From assembly GCF_015206995.1 (NCBI RefSeq), contig NZ_JADEXR010000040.1:1-45620 (forward strand): a stretch of 45,620 bases of DNA, read 5' to 3'. The notes under the pieces were generated by a model, which saw only the letters and a list, made by a program, of their open reading frames with translations, searched no databases and was not told where the DNA came from. Positions 33,108-43,000 of the stretch are shown here, one piece after another; positions within the stretch are counted from its first letter, which is position 1, and each line of letters starts with the position of its first letter. Both the position numbers and the translations under genes were made by a program. The DNA comes from an aff. Roholtiella sp. LEGE 12411 (GTDB lineage Bacteria > Cyanobacteriota > Cyanobacteriia > Cyanobacteriales > Nostocaceae).

Positions 33108-33714
33108 ATCTGGTTACTCAAGTAGATAGCAATTATTTACTGATTTTATTGATTGATTTCAAAACTTCATAATTTACGGTCGCCCTTGCTGGAATTTAAG
33201 ACAATACAGATTGCTTATTTGTAACTCAGGTATAGGTGTGGGCGCTAGTTTTCTGTATACTTAGATTAGATAATATGCTGCGTTTGCCTTGTAGAGTAAA
33301 GGTTTCAAAGGACTTCTCAAGGGCGTATTGACAGGTGAACAACAGTATATTAAATTACCTATTTGCTGTATTACTCTGATTGCATAAATGTACATTAGCT
33401 TAATCAGTTTTTCATATTAATCACTGGTTCGCGGTGATCCAGATACATAAGGTGTGTGACTTACAAAGTGTATACGAGGCGATCAAGTTATTTAGATCAA
33501 TAAGTGTTTTTCGTATAAATAGCTACTAAAAACTATGAAAAAATCTCATTTAATGTCATGTGTCAGCGCAATAATGGTTTGGTAATAAACCACCAAACCC
33601 ATATAAAGTTATCAGTCTGCCACCTACGAGCTAAAAATCTAAATAATTCTAAATTAGTGAGTTGCCAAATTGTGGTATGATAGCCATTGGTTTAAATAAA
33701 ACCAACAGTTATTT
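33108..33714. other. spacer, about 600 bp
   Basis: AT-rich. Holds a hairpin GGTTTGG...CCAAACC (about 33577-33600) and, near the tRNA, a TATGAT -10-like box (33676-33681). I see no convincing protein gene. Confidence 0.4.
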
Positions 33715-33786
33715 GCGGGTGTAATTCAGTGGTAGAATGTCACCTTCCCAAGGTGAACGTCGTGGGTTCGAGTCCCATCACCCGCT
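33715..33786 (+). tRNA. tRNA-Gly (anticodon CCC)
   Basis: A 72-nt cloverleaf: acceptor GCGGGTG/CACCCGC, D stem ATTC/GAAT, anticodon stem TCACC/GGTGA with loop TTCCCAA (CCC, reading GGG), T stem GTGGG/CCCAT with loop TTCGAGT, and discriminator T. The CCA end is not encoded. Confidence 0.95.
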
Positions 33787-33832
33787 TTCAAATAATTAGT
33801 GATTGCTATCTAAACTTAAAGAGGTATTGAAC

Positions 33833-34552
33833 TTACTGTACTAACCCAGCACGCAAAGCAAGTACAGCAGCCTGCGTGCGGTCAGCAACACAGAGTTTAT
33901 TTAGAATACCTCGAACATGAGTTTTTACAGTACCGACAGTTAGGTAAAGCCTTTTAGCAATTTCTGCATTGTCACATCCAGCAACAATTAACTCCAAAAC
34001 GTCCATTTCCCGATGAGTTAGGGGATAGCTTTCTATAGTTCTTTCAATTTCTGGGTCAATACCGTCAATTAAAACTCTTTTCCCAGATGTCCCACTATTG
34101 CCATCAGGAAAATCCTGACGTATTTGGCGCAGTACGAGATCTGCGATCGCTGGATCGATCCATGAGCTACCTGCGTAGGTCGTTTGCACTGCCTCTACCA
34201 ATTTCTCACTTTCAATATCCTTCATACAATAAGAATCTGCACCTGCTGCAAAAGCCGCTAAAACAGCCTGCTCACTATTTTGCATTGTTAAAATCAGCAG
34301 CTTTGTTGTGTAGTCTTCAGTCTCTGCTTGGTATTGCCTAAATGTACGTGTTAGTTCTATACCATCCATGTCAGGCAAACCAATGTCAATGGTGGCGACA
34401 TCTGGCTTGAGAGTTTTCAGAAGCTCTATTCCCTCTGCTGCATTAGCTGCTTCCCCAACAATGCTCATTTCTGCTTGGGTTTGTAAAGCAGCCCGTAAGC
34501 CGATTCTGGTAAGGTTGTGATCTTCAATTACGAGGATCTTTATTTCACTCAT
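33833..34552 (-). CDS. NarL/FixJ-family response regulator
   Basis: A 239-residue two-domain regulator. The receiver (3-125) has the acidic pair in VIEDHNLTR, phospho-Asp D56 in ATIDIGLPDMDG and Lys in SYCMKDIES. A linker follows, and the C-terminal LuxR-type HTH reads YPLTHREMDVLELIVAGCDNAEIAKRL, then YLTVGTVKTHVRGILNKL. No cognate kinase is adjacent on the same strand; the REC-HK hybrid 0.7 kb away, facing the other way, is a possible partner. The target genes are unknown. Confidence 0.93.
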   Translation of the reverse strand: MSEIKILVIEDHNLTRIGLRAALQTQAEMSIVGEAANAAEGIELLKTLKPDVATIDIGLPDMDGIELTRTFRQYQAETEDYTTKLLILTMQNSEQAVLAAFAAGADSYCMKDIESEKLVEAVQTTYAGSSWIDPAIADLVLRQIRQDFPDGNSGTSGKRVLIDGIDPEIERTIESYPLTHREMDVLELIVAGCDNAEIAKRLYLTVGTVKTHVRGILNKLCVADRTQAAVLALRAGLVQ

Positions 34553-34805
34553 GGATGGTTATTTTGACTGTTATCTATCTAAAACTACAGATGAAAATAG
34601 CTTGGTTCTTCTATTCGGGATTTTATCCGAAAAGAAAGGTGTTTGGTATTGTTCACAAAACTTCATATATCATCAGTTACAAACGACATAATTTTATAAC
34701 CTTTTTTAAGGTAGTGCTTGAATATAAGAAGGTAATTTCGTCAAAAAATATTTTTATACATTATTCTCATGTAAAGTGACTAGAAAATGATGACTATTAA
34801 TATAC

Positions 34806-35008
34806 CTAAGAGGTTGTTTGAAAAGTCTAATTTATTACTCACCGGGCGACTGGAAGTCGCGGCTACACAATCAAAACCCACCTCTGTGAGTTAAAAACCC
34901 TTGATTTTCATTAGTCCACGGAGGTGGACTTCTCTGCGAGACGCTGTTCGCGTTCGTTTGTGTAGTAGCGAATTCTATTCGCCTAATACTTTTCAAACAT
35001 CCTCTAAG
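34806..35008. mobile_element. 203-bp MITE-like element with nested SDR
   Basis: The ends CTAAGAGGTTGTTTGAAAAG and CTTTTCAAACATCCTCTAAG pair in 19 of 21 positions counting the final base. If the element proper begins at GAGG, a 3-bp TAA flanks both sides, as for some IS5-related elements. Inside are hairpins (GCGACTGGAAGTCGC; AGTCCAC...GTGGACT), and next to the latter an SDR-like CTCTGCGAGACGCTGTTCGC. The rest of the spacer (34553-35277) is AT-rich, with no gene I trust. Confidence 0.7.
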
Positions 35009-35277
35009 ACCATGAATATAAAATGGACTAAACTACCTCAAGCAAAGACTAAAATACAAATATTGGTTAGTCAATTAGAGGAATAATCTAAAATATTTTG
35101 CGTTGTTATATTTAATACGTATTATTTGTAATATACAGTGAAAATATTGAGAAAAATATGATTCTCAATTCCGAAAACTTTAAACGAACTTATGGATCAT
35201 GATGATATTAACGCTGGTGAAGTAAGCTATTACTAGATTTGCTAGGGATAGCCAAGCACTTCTTTTTTTTATTAGCC

Positions 35278-36393
35278 ATGTCTTTAACCAAAACTTCCAA
35301 AAAAGATAGAATTCTCGTTGTAGATGACGTTTTTGACAATTTGTTGATCTTAGAAGCAGTCCTAGAGGATAAGAACTATGAACTTATCTTGGTGGAAGAC
35401 AGTAAAACTGCTTTGAGTATGGTTGAGCAATCGCCGCCAGACTTAATACTGTTAGATGTGATGATGCCTGAAATAGATGGCTATGAATTTGCTAGACGCA
35501 TCCGACAGAATCAGGCGTTACCGTTTATCCCGATTCTGCTAATTACAGCTCACTATGAGTCTAGCGTTGTGGAAGGACTTGATGCTGGTGCAGATGACTT
35601 CATTCGTAAACCATTCGATCCAGATGAACTACATGCACGGGTGCGATCGCTCCTCCGCCTCAAGCATAGTATCGACGAACGAGATCAGATGGCTAATCTG
35701 CGAGCCGATTTTGTCTCCCGTTTTACTCACGATTTACGCATACCTCTAGTAGCCTCCAACAGGATATTAAAATTACTGCTAGAAGGTAGGTTTTGCGATG
35801 TTTCACCACAATTGCAAGAAATAATTAGTACCATGATTGGCAGTAACCAAGACTTGCTGGAAATGGTAAACACTTTGCTAGAAGTTTATCGTCATGAGGC
35901 TGGCTGTAAAACTTTAAAAATTTCTCCCTGCAATATTCAAGAATTGGTTAGTGAAGTTGCTCAGGAGTTAACTCCCTTAGCAGAAGAAAAAGGATTAGCT
36001 CTAAACATTGAATTAGCAGAAAAAACAATTGATCAAGACGAACCTGGAAGCATTGTAATGAGCGATCGCGTAGAGATGCGGCGAGTTCTGACAAATATTG
36101 TAGGCAATGCCATCAAATTTACAGATAAAGGTTTTGTAGATATTCACTGCCATGTCACTGCATCTAATGTGACTATTGATATTCAAGATACAGGGCCGGG
36201 AATTTCTAAACAAGACCAGGCAATATTATTTGAGCGATTTCGCCAGGGTAAACACCAGCGTTCCGGTAGTGGTTTGGGATTATATCTATCTCGCTGCATT
36301 GTCGAAGCACATCAAGGCACAATTCATGTAATATCTGAACCAGGACAGGGTAGTACATTCACTATACGTCTACCTGTGGCTGCCAACAAATAG
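35278..36393 (+). CDS. response regulator-histidine kinase hybrid (REC-HisKA-HATPase)
   Basis: From the ATG at 35278 (MSLTKTSKKDRILVVDD), 371 residues with no membrane segment. The N-terminal receiver (about 10-125) has phospho-Asp in LILLDVMMPEIDGYE and Lys in FIRKPFDPDEL. A HisKA segment follows with H-box SRFTHDLRIPLVA, then an HATPase (about 225-365) with DTGPGIS and SGSGLGLYLSRCI. This REC-first layout suggests that an upstream kinase tunes its activity. An earlier in-frame start at 35239 adds hydrophobic residues unlike relatives. It is not in an operon. Confidence 0.92.
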   Translation: MSLTKTSKKDRILVVDDVFDNLLILEAVLEDKNYELILVEDSKTALSMVEQSPPDLILLDVMMPEIDGYEFARRIRQNQALPFIPILLITAHYESSVVEGLDAGADDFIRKPFDPDELHARVRSLLRLKHSIDERDQMANLRADFVSRFTHDLRIPLVASNRILKLLLEGRFCDVSPQLQEIISTMIGSNQDLLEMVNTLLEVYRHEAGCKTLKISPCNIQELVSEVAQELTPLAEEKGLALNIELAEKTIDQDEPGSIVMSDRVEMRRVLTNIVGNAIKFTDKGFVDIHCHVTASNVTIDIQDTGPGISKQDQAILFERFRQGKHQRSGSGLGLYLSRCIVEAHQGTIHVISEPGQGSTFTIRLPVAANK

Positions 36394-36445
36394 AAATACC
36401 CAAGCAAATGATGAAAAAACGTATCGGCTTAATAAGTATTTTTCA

Positions 36446-36600
36446 TTGAACCTCACACGACTCAAAGTCGCGTGATTCCTGCTTCAACGATCTTTGCCTG
36501 AATTGCTCCAGGTCTTACAAGTTCTCCACAGGCGTTTAGAGCCTCCGGGATACCCACGGCGGCTGTTAAAATTCTCAACCCCTCACTTAAAATATTTGAA
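36446..36600 (-). ncRNA. predicted omega (right-end) RNA of TnpB, 5' limit approximate
   Basis: Characterised TnpB proteins use an RNA from the 3' part of tnpB and the right end, with the guide taken from flanking DNA. Here the scaffold would end at GGTTCAA (36446), and the guide would begin TGAAAAATACTTATTAAGCC. The 5' boundary is a guess. Confidence 0.35.
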
Positions 36601-37688
36601 CTTGCATTCACGTCTCTCAAGTTGTAGTTATCACAACTAGGGCAAGACCATTCACGCAACTTTAAATCCTTGACTAGTGGATTGATAAAACCACAATGAT
36701 TACAAGTTTGAGATGAGGGATAAAAAGTACCAACTTTCTGCACAATTCTGTCATGCCACAAAGCTTTATATTCAAGCATGGTAACGAACTTAGACCAACT
36801 AGCGTCTGAAATACTCAGTGCTAGTCTGTGATTGTTCACCATGTTGGCAACTCGCAAATCCTCGATACAAATAATGCTGTTTTCTTTGATTAACCGAGTT
36901 GACAGCTTGTGCAGAAAGTCATCTCTCAAATTCGTAATCCGTTCGTAGGTATGAGCCAGCTTGATTTTCGCTTTGACTCTATTACTACTACCTTTTACAC
37001 TGCGGGATAGCTTTTTGTGTGCCTTACGTAGTTTTCTTTTTTGAGTTCTGTAATACTTCGGGTTATCTACTGTTTCACCATTACTAGTAGTTAGATAAGA
37101 CTTCAGCCCTAAGTCTAAGCCAATATTTGGTGTTACCTGGGGATATTTATCTATCTCAGCTTCACACAGGATACTAGCAATATATTTACCAGATGAAGTG
37201 CGACTAATAGTAACGTTTACAAGCTTTCCGGTAATGCATTGAGACTTGTGGAATCTTACCCAACCTACTTTCGGAAGCTTTAAACGATTCTCTATAATTT
37301 GAATGTTGCCGTTGGTGAGATTAGTTTTGTAAGACTGTTTACACCCATGCTTCTTTTTAAATTTAGGAAAACCTACACCCTTTTTCCCTTTAATCTTCTT
37401 GAAGTCAGCAAAAAAGTTTTTGTATGCTGTCTCTAAATTTTTCAGTGAATTTTGTAAAGCAAACTTATCTACTTCCTTCAACCATTCAATTTCTTTCTTG
37501 AGTATAGTTAGCTGTTGACTACAAGTGTTGTAGTTTAAAGTTTTTCCCTCACTTGCATATAACTCTTTCTTCAGCGCCAAAAAGCGGTTGTACACATATC
37601 TGGCACAACCAATTGTCTTATTGATTAAGACTTCTTGATTGTGTGTGGGTATGAGAGCAACTTTAAATGCTTTTTGGATGGATGACAA
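36462..37688 (-). CDS. tnpB: TnpB RNA-guided endonuclease (IS200/IS605 family)
   Basis: A 408-residue TnpB of normal length with no frameshift. The RuvC residues are all present: D192 in IGLDLGLKSYL, E276 in ICIEDLRV and D359 in NLRDVNASSN. The zinc ribbon is intact: C329-x2-C332 (CNHCG) and C349-x2-C352 (CPSC). The N-terminal region has the usual wedge-domain start KAFKVALIPTHNQE. The protein should cut DNA next to the TAM when guided by the omega RNA. Its stop codon lies inside the right-end hairpin, so coding sequence and RNA scaffold overlap. The host spacer carries no broken gene. Confidence 0.95.
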   Translation of the reverse strand: MSSIQKAFKVALIPTHNQEVLINKTIGCARYVYNRFLALKKELYASEGKTLNYNTCSQQLTILKKEIEWLKEVDKFALQNSLKNLETAYKNFFADFKKIKGKKGVGFPKFKKKHGCKQSYKTNLTNGNIQIIENRLKLPKVGWVRFHKSQCITGKLVNVTISRTSSGKYIASILCEAEIDKYPQVTPNIGLDLGLKSYLTTSNGETVDNPKYYRTQKRKLRKAHKKLSRSVKGSSNRVKAKIKLAHTYERITNLRDDFLHKLSTRLIKENSIICIEDLRVANMVNNHRLALSISDASWSKFVTMLEYKALWHDRIVQKVGTFYPSSQTCNHCGFINPLVKDLKLREWSCPSCDNYNLRDVNASSNILSEGLRILTAAVGIPEALNACGELVRPGAIQAKIVEAGITRL

Positions 37689-37980
37689 TTTCTTGAATTT
37701 GCTGAATACGTTTTAATTTTAACACCAAGTCACACTTAATATAGATAGAGCGCCTAACTCATGACTGAAAGTCACGAGTGTGCGGCTTGAAGGCATCAAA
37801 AATAAAATAGTGTTCACAGATAATATCTGTGAACACTGAAACCTATGAGGATTCAAATAATATCTAAAGATTTTCGATATTAGTTCGCTAGATAGATCAA
37901 TAATTTTGCAGCTAAATTCTAAGATAAAAAAGTCAAAAGCGATTCAAACCGCACTTACACGAAAACAGGAGACATTTGTT

Positions 37981-38259
37981 GTGGGTAATATAATTGCTTG
38001 GTTGGTTTTAGGGTTAATTGCAGGTGCGTTAGCCAAATTCTTCTATCCAGGACACCAAGGTGGTGGCATTTTGTCTACCATTATATTGGGAATTTTAGGA
38101 GCGGTACTTGGAGGTTATCTAGGACAAGTCCTACTGGGAAGTGGTTCAGCAGCAGCAGCATCCGTAGGAGCTTTATCGATTGGAAGTGTTTTGTTTGCTG
38201 TTCTTGGTGCGATGCTACTAATTTTTATTTGGGGTTTACTGACTCGCAGAGCTGTGTAA
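37981..38259 (+). CDS. GlsB/YeaQ/YmgE family stress membrane protein
   Basis: A 92-residue protein from the GTG at 37981, which has AGGAG nine bases upstream and gives the usual GNIIAWLVLGLIAGALAK beginning. An ATG at 37906 in frame would add 25 residues without family similarity. Three hydrophobic helices (about 4-20, 32-52 and 68-88) are rich in small residues (GGGILSTIILGILGAVLGGYLG). This is the transglycosylase-associated/GlsB family, tied to stress responses by family knowledge. The inserted SGSAAAASVGALS segment replaces the short loop of enteric homologues. The next gene, 60 bp on, is another stress-type protein. Confidence 0.88.
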   Translation: MGNIIAWLVLGLIAGALAKFFYPGHQGGGILSTIILGILGAVLGGYLGQVLLGSGSAAAASVGALSIGSVLFAVLGAMLLIFIWGLLTRRAV

Positions 38260-38318
38260 TTTTCTTAGCTTAGCTAACACCATTGTGAAAAATTGCTAGT
38301 CAGCAATAAACAGATAAA

Positions 38319-39266
38319 ATGACGTTAGAAAAAGAGCGAAGATCTGTAGGCATTTTTGCTAGACGTTCGGATGCAGAATTAGCGCTTCAGGAACTAAAAG
38401 CTACTAATTTTCCAATGCATAAAGTTTCTGTAATTGCGCGAAATGCAGAAGAGCAAAGCAATATTGCTGGTGTTGAAGTTAAAGAAAATACTGGCAATAT
38501 ATCTGAGGAGGGTGCTGCTGTTGGAGCAGTTACTGGAGGTGCATTAGGGAGTCTGACTGGCTTACTAGTTGGTCTAGGTATTTTAGCAATTCCTGGAATA
38601 GGGCCAATTATGCTAGCCGGGGCTGAAGCGACAGCGATCGCTACTGCCTTGGCTGGTGGTGTGATTGGTGCAGCCGCAGGGAGTTTGACAGGGGCTTTGA
38701 TAGGTTTAGGAATTCCTGAAGCGCAAGCCCAGGCTTACAGCGATCTAGTATCGAAAGGTTACTATTTAGTAATAGTCACAGCTACAGAAGCAGAGATTCA
38801 GTTTTCTAAAAACATATTCCACCATCGGGGCATTCAAAAGTGGGGTGTTTATGAGATAACTCTACCCCCAAGTAGCCGCTATAAATATGGAATTGGTATT
38901 TTTTCTACGCGCCAAGATGCCCAAAAAGCACTTACTGAACTCAAAGCGGCCGGCTTTCCGATGAGTCATGTCACAGTAGTTGCGAAAGATACTGGTACTC
39001 TTACTGGTCTTACTGAAGTATATATCAGCAGTTCCAAGGATAACTATGCTGCATTAAAAATTCCTGACGATTTAGCCAAATATTATGAACATCGAGTGAC
39101 TCTTGGTGATTATCTAGTATTGCTGAATGGTACTGATATTCATATAGCAGGTGCAAGAACTATTTTAGAAAGTCATAGAGCTCAATATTTTCGCATTTAT
39201 AGCCGACCCATAGTTAATGCGACTAAAAATGATTACCAGGTTATTAATAACAAAACTTACTTTTAG
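38319..39266 (+). CDS. general stress protein 17M-like protein with duplicated module
   Basis: A 315-residue protein. Two copies of a YflT/GSP17M-like module are visible: SVGIFARRSDAELALQELKATNFPMHKVSVIAR (about 9-41) and GIGIFSTRQDAQKALTELKAAGFPMSHVTVVAK (about 191-223). Between them is a glycine-zipper membrane segment of about 75 residues (GAVTGGALGSLTGLLVGLGIL..., GGVIGAAAGSLTGALIGLGIP). This suggests that two soluble modules flank a membrane hairpin. It lies 59 bp after the GlsB-like gene and may be cotranscribed. Function unknown; in Bacillus the family belongs to the general stress regulon. Confidence 0.75.
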   Translation: MTLEKERRSVGIFARRSDAELALQELKATNFPMHKVSVIARNAEEQSNIAGVEVKENTGNISEEGAAVGAVTGGALGSLTGLLVGLGILAIPGIGPIMLAGAEATAIATALAGGVIGAAAGSLTGALIGLGIPEAQAQAYSDLVSKGYYLVIVTATEAEIQFSKNIFHHRGIQKWGVYEITLPPSSRYKYGIGIFSTRQDAQKALTELKAAGFPMSHVTVVAKDTGTLTGLTEVYISSSKDNYAALKIPDDLAKYYEHRVTLGDYLVLLNGTDIHIAGARTILESHRAQYFRIYSRPIVNATKNDYQVINNKTYF

Positions 39267-40001
39267 TTAAGTGATAAATTCCAAATTGGTGTAGGGGTAT
39301 GATGGATAAGCAGTTTGCTCTTCATAATTTTTAAACATATTTAAATTAGGATTTCTATATAATAGCGGTTTCCGCATGAGTAAGGTATAAAAAAATAATT
39401 AAGCACAGGGCACGGCATTGCCGTGCCCCTACCCGTGTACTTATTCAAATGAGAATTGCTATAGTATATTTATATAAATATATATAAATTAAGACAAAGC
39501 GATCGCAACTTTATCTATGAATTTCCTGTCCGTTATAATTATAATCTATTAAAAATTTGCGCGTCCGGTTAACAGGAATGCAAAACTTTTCAAAACAGTG
39601 AAAAGCTCTGTAGGCGGGTTTTCCAACCTAGGAAACTTTCCAAGACAGATAAACACTGATAAATTCGTACCTCAGCAGATTAGGAAATGCTATATCTAGA
39701 ATAATATACTAAACAAAATTGACAATTGCCAAGAAATGTGAGAAAAGATATTACAAATATCTTTAAAAATTTAGCTTAATCACAATTAAACGAAGTATTA
39801 CATATTTTCGGATTCTATAGGAATCATATTTGATTTATGAAAAAAATTCAGTACATCTTTATTACTTCTTCTCCATGCCCCATTCCCTATTCTCCATTCC
39901 CTGTCTCTACGAGTCAGTTCACGAATCAAATCGGATTACTATAGAGTTAATTAGAATAGTCATAATATCAAGAGAGATAGCGTAAATAATTACCTTATAA
40001 A
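39267..40001. other. repeat-bearing spacer, 735 bp
   Basis: Contains a perfect palindrome with arms GGGCACGGCA at 39408-39428, framed by weak inverted ends (TATAGCGGTT... near 39362 and ...TTGCTATAG near 39455), and the 130-bp element at 39815-39944. I see no gene. Confidence 0.5.
39815..39944. mobile_element. 130-bp MITE-like element, copy 2
   Basis: The ends CTATAGGAATCATATTTGAT and ATCAAATCGGATTACTATAG are inverted. The interior CCCTATTCTCCATTCCCTG and CTCTACGA is shared with 28522-28651. The copy stands about 58 bp before the CHASE3 kinase start, so it may carry or disturb its promoter. Confidence 0.7.
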
Positions 40002-43000
40002 ATGTTAAATAGTTTGAAGATTGGAACCAAAATTGGAGTAAGTTTTGCATTGAGCCTGGCAATTCTTACCACAATTGGTCTAATCTCTTACCAAAGCACC
40101 AATGAATTAATTGAAACTTCAGACCAAGAAAAACATACTTACCAGGTTTTAAATCAGCTAGATAAGCTGAATTCTCAGCTCATAAATGCTGAGACTGGCC
40201 AACGCGGTTACATCATTACTGGCGAACAGCGCTATCTGGAACCTTACAGCGCTGCTATCGAAAGGTTAGATCAACAAATTAGAGAACTTCAGAAGTTAAC
40301 AGCAGATAATCCTAATCAACAAAATCGGCTTGATAGGTTACAGCCATTGATAACCAAAAGAATGGCTGTGATGAAGAATGTGATTAATATACGGCAAAGC
40401 CAAGGCTTGGAAACGGCTCAGAAAGCTATTCTGACAGACAGTGGCAAGCAGTTAATGGATCAGATTCAGAAACTGTTCCAGGCGATGGAAAATGAGGAAA
40501 ATGTACTGCTGAAGCAGCGTTCTGAAAAAGCACAAGTAGCTACCCAACAAACTATCGCTAGCATTGTCTATGGTATTCCCTCATCTTTTTTAATCTTAGC
40601 TTTAGTAGGATTCTTCCTAACCCGACATATTTCAAAACCGTTGAAACAAGTTTCTGATATGGCGGAAAATATTCGGGATGGGGATTTATCAGTAAGTTTG
40701 CCACACAGCGATCGCCAGGATGAAATTGGCGTATTAACGCGAACTTTCAACCAGATGATTATTAATCTGCAAAATACAACTCAGAAAAATGAGGAGCAAA
40801 AGTGGCTCAAATCTAATTTGGCTGAATTTACCCAAATGCTTCAGGGTCAGCGAAATCTAGAAAGTGTGTCTCGATTGATATTATCAAATCTTGCCCCACT
40901 GCTTAGAGCACCACAGGGTGTTTTTTACATAATGGACTCAGTAGACAACCAGCCTATGCTGAAGTTATTGAGTAGCTATGCGTACAAAGAACGCAAACAC
41001 CTATCAAATGAGTTTCGCTTGGGTGAAGGACTGGTGGGACAGTGTGCTCTAGAAAAACAAAGAATTCTTTTGACTCAAGTTCCCAGTGATTATATTCGCA
41101 TCAGTTCTGGGTTGGGAGAAGGTTTACCGCTCAATATTATTGTGTTGCCTATACTGTTTGAGACGCAAGTGAAAGCCGTAATTGAGCTTGCGTCTTTTCA
41201 GCCTTTTAGCGAGTTATATTTGACATTCTTAGAGCAATTTATTGAAATTCTGGGTGTATTTTTGAATAATATCGCTGCCAACCAGAAAACTCAGCAACTG
41301 CTACAAGAATCAGTGAATTTAACACAGGAATTGCAGACCCAGCAAGAAGAACTACAGCAAAGCAATCAACGCTTAGAAGAACAAGCACACGATTTAGAGG
41401 AATCAAGATTTCTCTTGAAGCAATCTAACGAGGAATTACAGCAGCTAAATGAAGAGTTAGAAGAAAAAGCAGAATTGTTAGAGGTGCAAAACCGAGAAGT
41501 CGCCCGCAAGAATCAGGAAGTTGAACAGTCAAGAAAGTCTTTGGAAGATAAAGCTGAGCAACTGGCATTGTCTTCAAAATATAAATCAGAATTTCTAGCG
41601 AATATGTCCCATGAGTTACGGACACCGCTCAATAGTTTGCTGATTTTAGCACGACTATTGTCAGATAACTCTGGGGGCAATTTATCAGACAAGCAGGTGG
41701 AATATAGTCGGACAATCTACTCTGCTGGAACTGATTTACTGGAGTTGATCAATGATATTTTAGATTTGGCAAAAATCGAGTCAGGAACTTTGTCGGTAGA
41801 GATTTCACGAATACACTTGAGGGATTTGCAGAGTTCTTTAGAGCAGACTTTCTGTCAAGTTGCCCAGAAAAAAGGACTCAGTTTTGCAATTGAATTAGAC
41901 GATAACTTGCCAGATGCAATTTATAATGACCCGAAACGCCTCCAACAAGTGCTGAAAAACTTGCTGGCTAATGCTTTAAAGTTCACTGAGCAGGGAGGCG
42001 TAAAGCTACAAATTAGCATGGCTGCGGAGGCTGCACAACTCGATGGCAAAGGACAAAGCAGCAATCAGACGATAGCCTTTGCAGTCAGCGATACAGGTAT
42101 TGGCATTCCAGTCGAGAAACAGAAGATTATTTTTGAAGCATTTCAGCAAGCAGATGGCACAACCAGCCGCAAGTTTGGGGGAACTGGCTTAGGTTTGTCA
42201 ATCAGCCGGGAGCTTGCTCAGCTGTTGGGAGGGAGAATTGGGCTAGTCAGCCAGCCAGGAGAGGGAAGCACATTTACTCTTTACCTACCGCAGACTTATT
42301 CAGAAAGTGGAGAAACTACTCAGGAGCAATGGAAAAGGGAGGAAACTAAGCCTCAGACTTCTGTGCATCAGCCTGCAATTTCCGAAATCTCACATACACG
42401 AAGCCAACCCCCAGACTCATCTCTATCAGGGAAGCAACTCCCCAATTGGCCTAATGAAGTCGCAGATGATCGGGAAACAATTCAAAGTGGCGATCGCATA
42501 TTGCTCGTAATTGAGGATGACGACAAATTCGCCCGCATCTTACTAGAAATGGCACGTCAGCAAGGCTTTAAAGTGCTTGTTGCTCTACATAGTAAACAAG
42601 GCTTAATACTAGCGCAACAGTTTAAGCCCGATGCGATTACACTGGATATTCACATGCCAGAAATGGACGGTTGGTCGGTACTGGATCGTCTAAAACGCGA
42701 TCCAGACACCAGACATATACCAGTACACATCCTTTCTGGTGATGATAGACAGCAACGGGGATTACAACTAGGAGCGATTACCTACCTGCAAAAACCTGTC
42801 TCTCCAGAAGATTTAACTCAGGTATTAACTGAAATTAAAGGCTTTATTGAGCGTAAGGTAAAAAATCTTTTAGTTATAGAAGATGACCCTGTACAAGCCC
42901 AAAGTATTATCGAACTAATCGGCAATAGCGATGTCCAGAGTACGGCAGTGGGTACCGGAGCAGAAGCACTCTCAGTTCTGCGAGCAAATCGCTTTGATTG

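Larger units (their letters stand above)
36446..37794 (-). mobile_element. tnpB-only IS200/IS605-group element, both ends present
   Basis: Read on the minus strand, the element starts directly after TTGAT (37799-37795). The left-end hairpin CTCGTGACT/AGTCATGAG follows at 37777-37757. The right end has hairpin CACGCGACT-TTG-AGTCGTGTG and closes with GGTTCAA (ending at 36446). This is the architecture of ISDra2-type elements, whose target and TAM is TTGAT. It carries tnpB alone; with no TnpA transposase it cannot move by itself. Ends were placed by motif and could shift by a few bases. Confidence 0.75.

Noticed and set aside
33532-33585. 16-residue frame MKKSHLMSCVSAIMVW
   Set aside because: Looks like the start of a signal peptide but stops at once; no continuation in other frames.
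34555-34779. 74-residue open frame upstream of the NarL-type gene
   Set aside because: AT-rich Lys/Phe/Tyr/Ile composition typical of spacer translation, no ribosome site, no similarity I recognise.
35012-35086. 24-residue frame MNIKWTKLPQAKTKIQ...
   Set aside because: Very short, no ribosome site and adjoining a MITE end; not enough evidence for a gene.
36462-37688. TnpB considered as a Cas12-type effector
   Set aside because: The length (408 residues), IS200/IS605 ends and lack of an array identify an ordinary transposon-borne TnpB.
37906-37980. N-terminal extension of the GlsB-like protein
   Set aside because: The GTG at 37981 has a proper AGGAG site and matches the family start; the extension has no similarity.
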